From Aporrectodea caliginosa (taxonomy: Eukaryota; Annelida; Clitellata; Crassiclitellata; Lumbricidae), in contig JACEVL010000006.1 of assembly GCA_020284085.1 (NCBI GenBank), positions 348,280 through 412,279 of the forward strand: DNA of 64,000 bases. The letters run 5' to 3'. Position 1 is the first letter of the stretch. Each line of letters opens with the position of its first letter. Shown one piece after another: positions 12,244 through 24,391 of the stretch. A program made the position numbers and the translations under genes. The notes beneath the pieces were generated by a model. The model made no database searches, was not told the DNA's origin, and saw only the letters and a program-made list of their open reading frames with translations.

Positions 12244-15200
12244 CGGACAAACAAACAAACAAACAAACAGGCAGACAGACTGACAGACAGACAGGCAGGC
12301 AAACAGACTGACAGACAGACAGACAGACAGACAGACAAAATGTACACATACTTTAGATATGAATGCGTATAGTTATGTAAGCATGCATATGCCTATATTG
12401 ACATGGCTGATGGTTATATTGGGCAAATGCCCGACCATTTCTAATCGCAGCGTCTTAGTCACATGAAAGTTTGAGAAGACGGTTAGGCTACGAGACACAG
12501 TTACTATCCATTGTGAGGTCCAACGGCTCCGACCGCCTGAAGTGTCGTTAAACGCTGGAAGCCAACTATATAAATCTTTGGAATGAATGAATGAATGAAT
12601 ATATAGGCCAACTATATAAATCTTTGGATATGAATGCCTATAGTTATGTACACATGCATATGCCTATAATATTATTGATATGATTGAGGGTTTTTGGGCA
12701 AATGTCCGACCATTTCTAATCGTATCGTCTTAGTCCCGAAAGTTCGGGTCGGTTTATCAGAGATTACATTTCTATTCATTACTGAGGTCCAACTCGGTCC
12801 GCATTATAAACGTGTCGTACAATACACTAGACAATACAAACAGTTACTATTCATTGTGAGGTCCAACGGCTCCGACAGCCTAAAGTGTCGTTAAACAGCT
12901 GGAGTTGCCAGAAACAGTTACTATTCATTGCGAGGACCAACGGCTCCGACAGCCTAAAGTGTCGTTAAACACTAGACACCAGAAACTCAGTTACTATTCA
13001 TTGTGCGTCCAACGGCGACAGTAGTGTCGGGAGCGCCTCTGACAGTTACTATTCTGGTAGGAGCGCTACAACAAGTGTTCAAATACTATACTAATATAGT
13101 ACTATTTGCGATGAACACTAGAGCAACTGGACGTTTCTGAACAACAAAGAGATGCTCCTAGCATTTCTTATTAGAAGTGGAGTCCAAACATTATTTGAGT
13201 AGATTCGTCTGAACATTGCGTAGATCGTAGAAGATTAGAGTTCATTCCGTGACTGCAGATTAAGAAATTGTTTTTAACCGGACATTCGTTGAAGTTCAGA
13301 ACAACAAACACACGCGTACACGTCCACATGTATCGTTGCATGAATCGGTTTCGTGTGTTTCATTAGCTGTGTATTAAACTGTGTCGTCGATAAAAACCCT
13401 TCTCTGTCGTTGATTACCGCTTGCACTTCGCAGGTCTAATTTAACATCTATACAGAGAAGGAGGATCTTCGCTCTGTCTCTCTCTCTCTGTCTGCCTGTC
13501 TGTCTGTCTATCTGTCTATATAACTGCCAGTATGTCTGACTGTCTGTCTGCCTATCTGTCTGCCTGCTTGTCTGTATGTCTCTCTGTATGTCTCTCTGCC
13601 TGTCTGCCTGCCTGTCTTCCTGCCTGTCTGTCTGCCTGTCTGTCAAGAACGTTAGTCTGAACGCCAAACTCACACACCTACACGTAGTCACGAACGCACA
13701 TTCACATGCACACATGCACACATGTACACGCACACATACACATGTGCACACAGACACAGACAGAGGAAGAGAGGCAAACGCCTGGTGCCCCTGGTGGTCG
13801 GTCGATAGGTCGGTCAATCAAAGCAGAGCAGACGTCAGGCATTTAAAAGTCTCATCCAATCGATTACTAATTGATGAGTAGCTACTCGATTAATCTCCTT
13901 AATTATTCACGTCAATGAACCACTTCTAAAAGCACCATCCTCTGTAACGGCAAGACAATTCGCGAACCTTAAATTATCTAATCTAATATTATTTCGTTTA
14001 TTGAAAGAAATTAAGCTGACATACCGCAACTTATTACATGATGTCTCATAGGCTATAATACTGGACAAATACTGCTGCAAGAGATAAGGTTTTATTTACT
14101 GGGGCTTAGAGTTAACGCCTCGAGCCGTCCGAAAGAGTATTCGAGAGATGAAATTATGGTCTAATGCAGTGCTTTTTCAGCCAGAGCGGCGTTCCGGGGC
14201 CTTTTTTCAGCTATTAAAAATAATTTAGTTAATTTAAATGTCTAATATAAAATTATTTTAAATTGTTTGGATGCTTTACTTTAATTTCAGTGCTTAAGTG
14301 TTTATTGATATTGAATTATTGATACATATGAATAGAAATATTTGCATAAAATATGCTCCTATAGGAATTGTTCTCAATTTGTTGAATACGTGAAGCTTTT
14401 TTCTAGAAAAAAAGCACTGGTCTAATGATTTCTGTAGCGCCTGAAGCATCCATCAATGATCGCTTCAAACGAAATTGTAGTCAACGTAACAATCTGTTCG
14501 AAATCTGATTAGTCAGAGCAACTATAGAAACCAAGATATATTATGGTGGGTGAGCAAGCCCATCTCTGCCATATATGTGGAGTTAGTTTCTGTCATCTAT
14601 GTGGCATTACCTTTGCCATATGCATGGTATTAGTCTCTTCCATCTCTACGGTGTTAGTCATCGTTATCCTTATGGTGTTAGTCTCTCCCATCTGTGTGGT
14701 GTTCGTCCCTGCCTACTGTGTGCTGGGTAGTCTCTTTCATCTATGCGTGGTTAGTCTCTACCATCTGTTTGGTGTTAGTCACTGTCATCTGTATGGTGCT
14801 AGTCTCTGCTATCTATATAGTTTTTAGTTTCATCGTGCTTATACTTTTATTAGGCTAATCTAATTCAATCAAAATAAAAAATTATCAATTAGCAGAGCCT
14901 GGATAAAAGATGAAAGCGACGCTAATCATCTACAGTGTGACCTTGGAAGCGTCGCTAAACAGAAGCTACACAACAATCGTAATGCATAAGATGCCTCGTG
15001 GCACAGGTCGTATACCAGCCACAAGATGTGGCTAAATAATCGATATACCGTTAAATGAAATAATCAGCCTCAAAGGGGCATCTCTAAAACGTTTCCTTTT
15101 AAAGGTATAAGTAAGACAATCGTGAAATGCAGCGATTGACCAGTTGAAGGTATGGTCGAAGTAACGGCCTTGGAAGTCGATAGATGTATTATAGATGTCT

Positions 15201-18200
15201 GTAAACATGGACTACTGGTATTAAGATAGTAGACTTAGGAGTTGCAGCGGTAAGATTTCGTTCAACATTGGAAACTTGTATTACGATGCATCAGTGGTTC
15301 CCAATATTTTCCAGAGCAAGGCACCCGTTCTAAAAGTCATTCAGTCAATGGCACTGGGCCGTAATTAGCCTACACTTACTTTTCTTCAAATTAGTTCATT
15401 ATAATGATGAAAAAATTCCTTGTGTTCAACCGCAGTATACTGTGACTATTTCTATACACTACTTTAATTTAAAAAATAATTATTACATATCGACCACCAG
15501 GACTTTTTAGCGTGCAGTTCTGCACAAAAAGTGCAGTTCTAAATCAATATGTGCAGTTGTAAAAGCATTTTTGTGCAGTTAAAAATGGCAAAAAAAGGTC
15601 ACTGGGAATAATTTACCATGGCTTTTTGAAAAGAGTGAACGGGTTGTGCAGTTCTAAAAATTCCTTTAAAAAGCCCTGTCGACCACGGCCCCCTCTATCT
15701 GACTGTTCAATACCGAATGAATTATTTAAAAGAAATTTATGAGACATTTCTTTCTTTCTTTGTAAATGGCTGCATGCGGTAGGCCTATGTCAGAAATGTG
15801 CCCAATAAACGAATATATAAGTAGTTTAACACGATCTTTGATCCATTCTCCCATCCAGCTGTGGCACCTTTAGAGCAGGTTCACGGCACCCTTGGGTAGG
15901 GTGCCGCGGCATCTCCTTGAGAAAAGGTTGAAAGGAGCTGCGATGCATACTTAAGAGACATACATTACAGAGGCTATTATAATAGATGATGACGGAGGGA
16001 ACACTACTAATTAATGTGGACTGATTCGATTGTTCGCCTTCTGTGTGTTTCTATTATAGTCACCGGTTGTTTCGCGTTGTTCCTGCCAGTGTCCAACAGA
16101 TAGGAGTGCTACAGAAGCTCCACTACCATCCACCGGACAATCTACGGGTAACGATAGCTCTTGCTTGCATCTACTTACATCCAGCAGTTGATTAATCTGC
16201 AGTTAATCCTTACTCACATAGACCCTACACCTGTAACATAATGCAATGTTATGTAAGTCTCCGAAATTTATCTGCGCAACACCAGGGAGACAAGCTTATT
16301 CACCGGCGCATGCTAATGCATACGCCCGATACTATGTACATAGACTTGATTTCTGTTCTTTACTGTTTCCACAACTCAGTTTCCATCTCACTACAATAGT
16401 AAAACTAGTTACAACAGTATATAATTATAGTTAAAGAAATAACTACTATAAAAACTTGTAACTAACTAGTAGTCAAGTTATAATACTTCAAAGGTAGTTG
16501 AACAGTATAATTATAGTCAAATTCGTACTGAAGTATCTAGTGTCCATCACTGCACTTGGTCTTAATAAGTTTCAATTTCAAGTCTTCTGCCAATTCATCA
16601 TCAGCTGTTAAACACATACGATGAAAAGTCGTATAGTAAATATTTCTTTTACTTCGAAACTGTCATCGATGCGAAATTCTTTGCTTGGACTCGTGTGACC
16701 TTTTCTTACATTTTCGTGTTTTCCAAATTTTGATGTACACCACTTCATTTCAAGACAACATACACACTACCGCTCCGTTATGAGCAATCCCCTCTCTGCT
16801 ACTGCCTACTACTCGTCCCTACCAGACCAATAGGGCCTACATTCATTCCAATTGGCGAAATGTACTTGTACCCAAAACAATGGCGTAACATTCTAATATT
16901 TTGTATTTGCGTACAACTAATCGCCGCAGTTCCTTCCTTGGACCTCGCATCTGATTTGATTATTTCTTTCATAGATGCGCCTAATAGAAAATCAGGATCA
17001 TACCCGTTTTACTATAGACCTTTTCGCCATACGCCTCTTTAATGCCGTGTCTAACATTTATTTATGTAGCACCTCGATTTCTGGAACGAGCCGTCGGAAC
17101 CAGGTGACAATGTTTACATCCGTGTCGATCCGGAGCGACAGGGAGCCTTGGAACGGTTCCTGCGACGCTTCAACTTTGCACACGAAATCATCGTCAGCGA
17201 TATACAAAGGCAAGTTACACTCATATAATACTTCTAGTTATTTAATTAGCGCAGCTATCATAAGATTGCAGAATATGAAAGTCTGTTATCGGATATAATA
17301 TATAATTGTACCTACCTTATAAGGTCTGTGCCACAGACTGTGTGCTTGGCGTAGTTTGCATCACAACAACTTTTAGATACTTCCAGAGTCACTGACTCAC
17401 TGGTTAGAGCTGTCGGTTTTGCGGAACTTGGCCGCAAGAAAAATTTAAGTAAGGTAGTAAGTAATGAAGTAAGTAGGCAAGTAAGTAAGTTTATTCTTTT
17501 CTGTGCCGATCTGTATTTGTAAACAGTAAGCCTTTTCTTCTCGTCGCAAAAACATCGGAATGGAGATTTTGGGTCCTGATTGCATTAATTTATCTGATTA
17601 TAGTTTAATTTAGAGTGCATTATACGAATTAATTTGATTGGGGAAAATTGTAATCGTCTGAATTCTTCGTCTGTCTCCAGAGTTCTCGACGAGCATGCGC
17701 AGACTAACTTGGCGACGCGAGTGGACGAAGAAGTGAGCATCTACGACTCCTACCTGACCTACGACGAGGTAACTCAACACCCAGATACCACTTTATACAA
17801 ATACCTCTTCTGTTACGAAATGCGAAGGAGAACGTGTTGTATACCCATAGAACGCAACGTCAATACGGATCTCACTTTTATATACGCGAAATGTATACAG
17901 AGCTAGTAGCGCTTGTAGTCTGTGACATTTTTATTGTTACAATTTCTTGACCTCACGACATCCACAATGTATGAAAACTTTTCGAAATACATATATATGG
18001 TAGAAGTTTGTCGTATCATTATATAATAACAGAGACGTCCATCCCCCTTAAGCCTATGAAGCAGGTCTCGTGTCATCAGATAATTACGACGACGGCCCAA
18101 GAAGATTGGTTGACTGTCGATATAAGAGAAAATCTCGATTATCGAAATTTGAAACACAATTTTACTGTTAGATTCTTTAACTTTTAGTTCACTAATCAAG

Positions 18201-21200
18201 CGCCAAAATGCATGATAAAACATGAAGGCTTTTACACAGAGGCATAGGCCTACCACCAGAGCGGTCAGACAGTAGGCTACTAACATAAGTATTAAAATCA
18301 CAATAGGTGCTTCTTCAGAGCAGGAGAGTGCGTATACAGCCAAGCGATCAACAATTTCGTCAAGTTGTAGTGGTAGAGTAGAGTAGCGTCTTGGTCACAG
18401 GCTATACTGTCAGAGGTGCAAACCAGCTAGTCATCATTGCAACCATGGTTGATCTCCGTTGAATTTTCACAGTGCTGATGCCACTGAGCAGCCACTCGTT
18501 ACTCGCTCAGCTTAACAGCTGGTCACCGCAAGGGAGACAAGGATTTTGTACAAGCTGGGGAGTGTTGGATAGCCTAAGAGTTGACATATCACATTACGTA
18601 ATGGCTTAGCAAATTAACTGCTTTCAATCTACTGTCCAGTCCACAGATGTGTTCATGTGCTCGTCATCATCGTCACTGCCTGTGCCTGCATCATCTATAG
18701 GTGAATCAGTTCACGTTAGGTCACAGAAGTTACACAGAAGTTACACAGGTCAGCTACATGTATACTATCTGTCGATACGTTATCCTCTGTTATCAAATTC
18801 CTTGGCGTAAAATATCCATTTTCTTCAAAAATACCTAGCATGACATTGTCATCCTGGAAACGGTCCTGTATTTGACAAGCAACAGTATCCGGTGTTGTAT
18901 AGTAAACACTAAAACGATAGTGGTCTGTGCTACTGAGCACCGCATTTAGTCCAAGTGTCCTTTTCTCAGTTTTCTTGTCATGTTGTCTTGCTCGATGAAC
19001 CGGAAAGTTTGCATCAACATCGTGGACCGTGCAATCGTTGTGCTTCTACAACTAGAGACGACCATGAATGTTCTGTGATAAGTTTCAGTTTCTGACTGCA
19101 CTGACGTATCAGCTGAGCCGCATCAAATCAAACAGCAAATCTATTCATTTCTAAGATGGAAAAACTGAGGAGACATTTAACGTACTAAAAAATTTCTTCC
19201 CCCCTGAAAAGGCTATGAAGATTTCTGCTTCATTCCCCCCATAGGATGGACGCCCCTGTATAATAAGTATCTAAAGATATAGAGGTCTATGCATTTATAT
19301 ATAAGGTAGAAGTACTGAAGTAGGTCTATGTATATATTATATGAGTATATCTATATGCATGAGTATAGAAGTATGTAGGCCTATGTATATGTGCATATAT
19401 AGCAGAAGTCGTAGTTGTAACAATAATACATGTATTGGTAGTAATAAGTTATAATAAGTTATAATAATGTGCAAAATGTGTGTATTGAAGGCGATGCAGT
19501 GGTTGGTGAAAAACGCCGGACTCTGTGGTGATCGCTGTTCCTTGGAGATCATCGGTCGATCATTCGAGGGAAGAAATCTGACGGTGATCAAGGTTAGATC
19601 ATCATGATCCATATAACTGCAATCAATGTAGTGCGATCATGATCAAACAAAGTCAGATAATTATGATCAAAATTATATGATCATTGTCATATCATTATAT
19701 GATCATGATGAAGTTGATGATGGTCAAGGTTTGTATGCCTTTGAAAACTGTGTAAACGAAGCTACATAAACTGTATTGATTCGTTTTACATTACGCTGTA
19801 ACGTAGCAACAGGAATTTTAGATTATAAATAATACAGAGAAGTTGCATGTAACGACGTATATCGGGCTCCTCCGTTGTGCGCTGTTCGGCACAGTAGCGG
19901 CCTTTGACAGCCTTTGACAGTTTTGGACAAAAATGCCGCCCCTTTTTATATTTAATAATTAAATTTCACGAAAAAAAGCTTTTCTTGCTTTATTTTGCTG
20001 GATTTTGCCGCCCTTAAAAAATGCCATTCTAGGCAGCCGTCTATATCGCCTATACCTAAAGCCAGCTCTGGTTCTGCAGGAGAACTGTTTGAGCGCCGAT
20101 CCGTGTTAATCTAAGCAAATTCTCGGATATATTTCTTTCATTACGCCATTCCATCCGACGCGCCGGCTTTTGAACCCACCCGTGCGTTCGTGTATCTGCC
20201 GACTCCTCATTTGAATCATTAACAGAATCAGAGTCAACATCGTCGGCACAGATGAAAGTGTTGGCGGCACAGATGAAAGTGTTGGCGGCAAAGATCAAAA
20301 AGTCGGCGGCACGGACCAAAGCGCCGCACAGACAGCCGACAGATTATGAAGACGTCTCACATTGGCCGCTTGAGCTGCCGCGTGCGATACGGAGTGTTTG
20401 TGTTTCAGCAACTTCGGAGACGGTTACTGTGAAGAGATCTTGAGCAAGTGATGCTATGACAGTTGATTGTGGTGCTTATAGGTGCAGAAAGTAATAATAA
20501 GACGAAATGGATCTCCAATTGAAGCCTTTTAAGACGCCTGCAACTTTCTTCCGGTTTAGCCGAAATGTTCGCTCCAGAGTACATGTATTGGCTTTTAGAT
20601 CTGGTTAGTTGCTCGTTAACGACACTGTGTCATAACGATAATCGTTAGCGTCGCCCTCCTTCTTTATCCATGCTTGGGACTGGCACTGCCATAGTACGAA
20701 CAGTGACAGAGTTTCTTTAGAGCTCTACTGCCACTCATCTTTTCCTGGATTCGTTATCTGAGTAGGCTATTCCATGCCTTCTCCGGATTTCCCTCTTTCA
20801 TTTGATCGGAACTCTCATGGAATCCTGGCATAGAAAACTACTTTATTTAGTCACTACCATCGACTAATGTATTTAGATATTATTTTACTGGCGCTAAATA
20901 AGTTTCTAGAATTTTCGTATCAGTTATTATAATTGATTCTTATTGTTTATCATCGTTATTACTGGTGACCAAATTCCACAACTTATCGCATGAATGATGA
21001 ATCAGATTCACCGTACGCGTGACAGGTTAACTCGTTTCTTGCTTCCATGAGCAAAAATAATTATAGTCAATAGTTCATTCGCGCTGTGTAAGCAGAAAAA
21101 ACGGAAATGACTTCCACACGATCCGAATCTCTTCGTCTCATTTATCTGCTTTTATCCGTAGAATTCTAGATTTCTTATATATAATATATATGTATATATA

Positions 21201-23413
21201 TAAATATTATACGTATATATATTATATATATATAAGCGGAAGACGAAGAATGTAAGTGCATGAAGCTGTTCTGTACACAAAGGCTCCATTTACCTCGAAC
21301 ACAGTTAACGATTGATTAGTTGGTATTCGGAAAAAATCCTCCTAAATATAAATCGTATTGCAGGTGATGCTCCAGTTGACCTCAGAGAGACACGTGTCCT
21401 GGTTTCAACATAGGCCTATACCTGACCACATGTCCCTTCGGAGGACTGCGCTGGTTCACCTCGTAATTGTCCTATAGGCCTACCGCGGTCCGAACTATGC
21501 TGGATCGTGCAGACATAATTTATGCTTCGTCGTAGCTGGTCAAAATTTCAGGAATATTTAATAGAATAGCAAGCGGTGCGACTTAAGGTTTTTTCCGAAG
21601 GGAAAAGAAAACCAATAGGTGGCCCTCCGCCGTGTTAACGCCGACTCAACTCATCTTCTCTTTTTTTCTATTTAAACGTTACCATCCTTTTCAGCCGGGG
21701 TTGGTCGGGAGCGCTCCTGAGTAGTAACCTTGAAGAGGCGCTATATAAATCTTCATAATGAATTAATTCTTTTGGAACGTGGTTTGCGTGTCTGGTACGG
21801 ATCGCCTCTGGTAAGTATATCCCAGACGATACTGTGTATACATATAAATGCAATTACTATTATTATAATCATAAATTGTAGGTAAAATACATTTCAGAAA
21901 TGCTCATTTGCATAGAATTACTTATCTAAGTCGGTTGAAGTAATTTGAGTTATATGCGTGGAGCCTTGTGATGAAAAACTGTATGAGAAACGGAGATTTC
22001 TTGTCGTAGGTGAGTTCCGGCAGCAGTACGATACAGGGCAGCAAGAAACCAGCCATCTGGATCGACGCAGGGATACATGCCAGGGAGTGGATCAGCCCAG
22101 CAACGGCACTCTACTTCATCGACCGGGTAACTATGACAACTTCATGAACAGTAACCATAGAAACAGGTTACTACGTGCCATGTGTAATTCTTAGACTGGA
22201 TAGCTACGACAGTACTGAGACAAAGGAGGGGAGACAGACAGACAGACCGAGAGAGACAGATCCAGGTATTTATTCAGACAGTCATCCACCCACCAATCCA
22301 TCCATTAAATTGATCCATTCATCCATCCATCAAATCTATCCATTCATCCGTCCATTCATCCATCCAACCATCCATCCATCCAAACATATTTACATCCAAA
22401 CATACCATTCATCCATCCATCCATCCATCCATCCATCCATCCATCATCCATCCATCCATCCATCCATCCATCCATCCATCCACCCATCCACCCACCCACC
22501 CACCCATCCATCCATCCATCCATCCATCCATCCATCCATCTATCCCCGTTTCCTCATCCTTTTCCTCTGCACGTATACGTATACGTAGTGTTGCATCTAA
22601 CTCTGCTCAGCAAACATTTCATAAGCGTCTTAATGGACACTTGTTCATATCAGTCAGTCATGCGTCCAGCCCTGGGGAAAAGCACTGAAAAGTGCTGCTC
22701 GAGTGTCCTCGTAAGTGATATTCACACATATATACACAGACAGAGACAGCGATAGAAAGACACATATCTCGGTATGTTTGTCTGTCTTGCTGCCTGTCTT
22801 GCGTATGCCTGCTGCTATGCCATTACGCCGTTATGTAAATAGTACACTGATGCATTTTCCTGGTTTGAACGCCGCTATAGCGCTAGAACAGTGGGACATC
22901 CACAACTCTAAATGTCACCAGCTCCCTCCTGCTGATGCTAATGGTGGTATTAATGGTCTCCTGATATACTGAAGGCAACATTGCCGCTGATATCAGCATA
23001 AAGTAGCCCAAACTCTATAACAGTCTAAGGCCTAAAAAGCCTGAACGCCTAATAAAATCATCAAGTCCAACAACAGCCTGAGTGCCTAATAAAAGCCTAA
23101 TAAAATGTCCCAAGGCTGCGAACTCGAACAGCTGGTAAGGAAATAGTAAAAGACGATGGCAGCAGCAACGGAGAATTTCGCGAGGAACTGAACAAATATT
23201 TGTGCTTCGTATGAACTTATTATGTAGATTGAACAAAGATCTTATTCCTCAGCAGTAATAAAGCAAAACTTTCCTCATTCGTTCGTTAAATAAACGCAGA
23301 GACAGACAGACAGGCAGACAGACAGATAAATAGACAGACAGATAGATAGACAGACAGACAGACAGATAGACAGACAGAGATAGATAGACAGAGTGACAGA
23401 CAGACAGACAGAT

Positions 23414-23452
<39 letters not shown>

Positions 23453-24352
23453 GAGATAGACGGACAGACACACAGATAGAGAGACAGACAGACAAACAGA
23501 CAGACAGACGGACGGACGGACGGACACATACACGCACAGCGATGTCTTCGAATGAGCTGGGAACTTGTACAACTTGACCGTAGTTACGGATATACGCCTC
23601 AACGCAATCTCTGTCGCCTGTGCATATTTACACAAGTGGAGCCATATGCATACATTGCCAGCGCATGCGCACTCCACTTCCGCTTCCCAAGGTCCTCGTG
23701 CTTCAGTCGTGGCACGACGCGGACGCCGATCATGAGTGCCCATATATCTCGTGATCTTCTACGTGTGGGAGGGATGGGGCGTCTCATGTGGGGAGGCCGT
23801 GCTACGGTGGTTGCTGCTGCTGCTGCTGCTACTTCGATGTGAGATTCGAGATGGAATTTCGTCTTATTGATCTCCCTGATGATGGAGAGCGGTGGGCAAA
23901 CAGCTGTCAATCAATCTTATCGCCGCCGTCGTCGATGCTTCTTTGCTCAAGAATTCAGCGGAACAGGAAGACGCTGGAAAAGAGGAAGAGGAGGAGAATA
24001 AGAGGAAGAGAAGCAGGAAGAAGAGGAGGAGTAGTAGTAGCAGTAGGAGGAGGAAGAATCAAAGGAGGAGAAGAAGAAAGAGGAGGAAGAATAAAAGGAA
24101 GAGGAGGAAGAGGAAGAATCTTTCAAAGGAGAAGGAAAAGAGGGAAGAGGGGAGGGATAGAAGAAAAAGAAGGAGAGGAAGAAGAATCAAAAGTCGAGGA
24201 AAAGAATGGAGAGCAGGGAAAATAAAAGCAAGAGGAGGAAGAGAAAAAATCGTTCAAAGAAGGAGGGAAAATGGAAGAGAAGGAAGAATTAAAGGAAGAA
24301 GAAGTGAGATCGATCGGTCGAATGACAGATCGATCGATGTTGATGGTAAGAC

Positions 24353-24391
<39 letters not shown>

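Noticed and set aside
17903..18343. 146-codon - strand ORF in intron 4
   Set aside because: It crosses the exact left boundary of the hAT element (18030), so it cannot be a single conserved gene, and the sequence is not recognisable.
20056..20443. 87-codon - strand and 63-codon + strand frames in intron 5
   Set aside because: Partly generated by a duplicated 21-bp segment; no family recognised and no phase-compatible splice sites with the carboxypeptidase exons.
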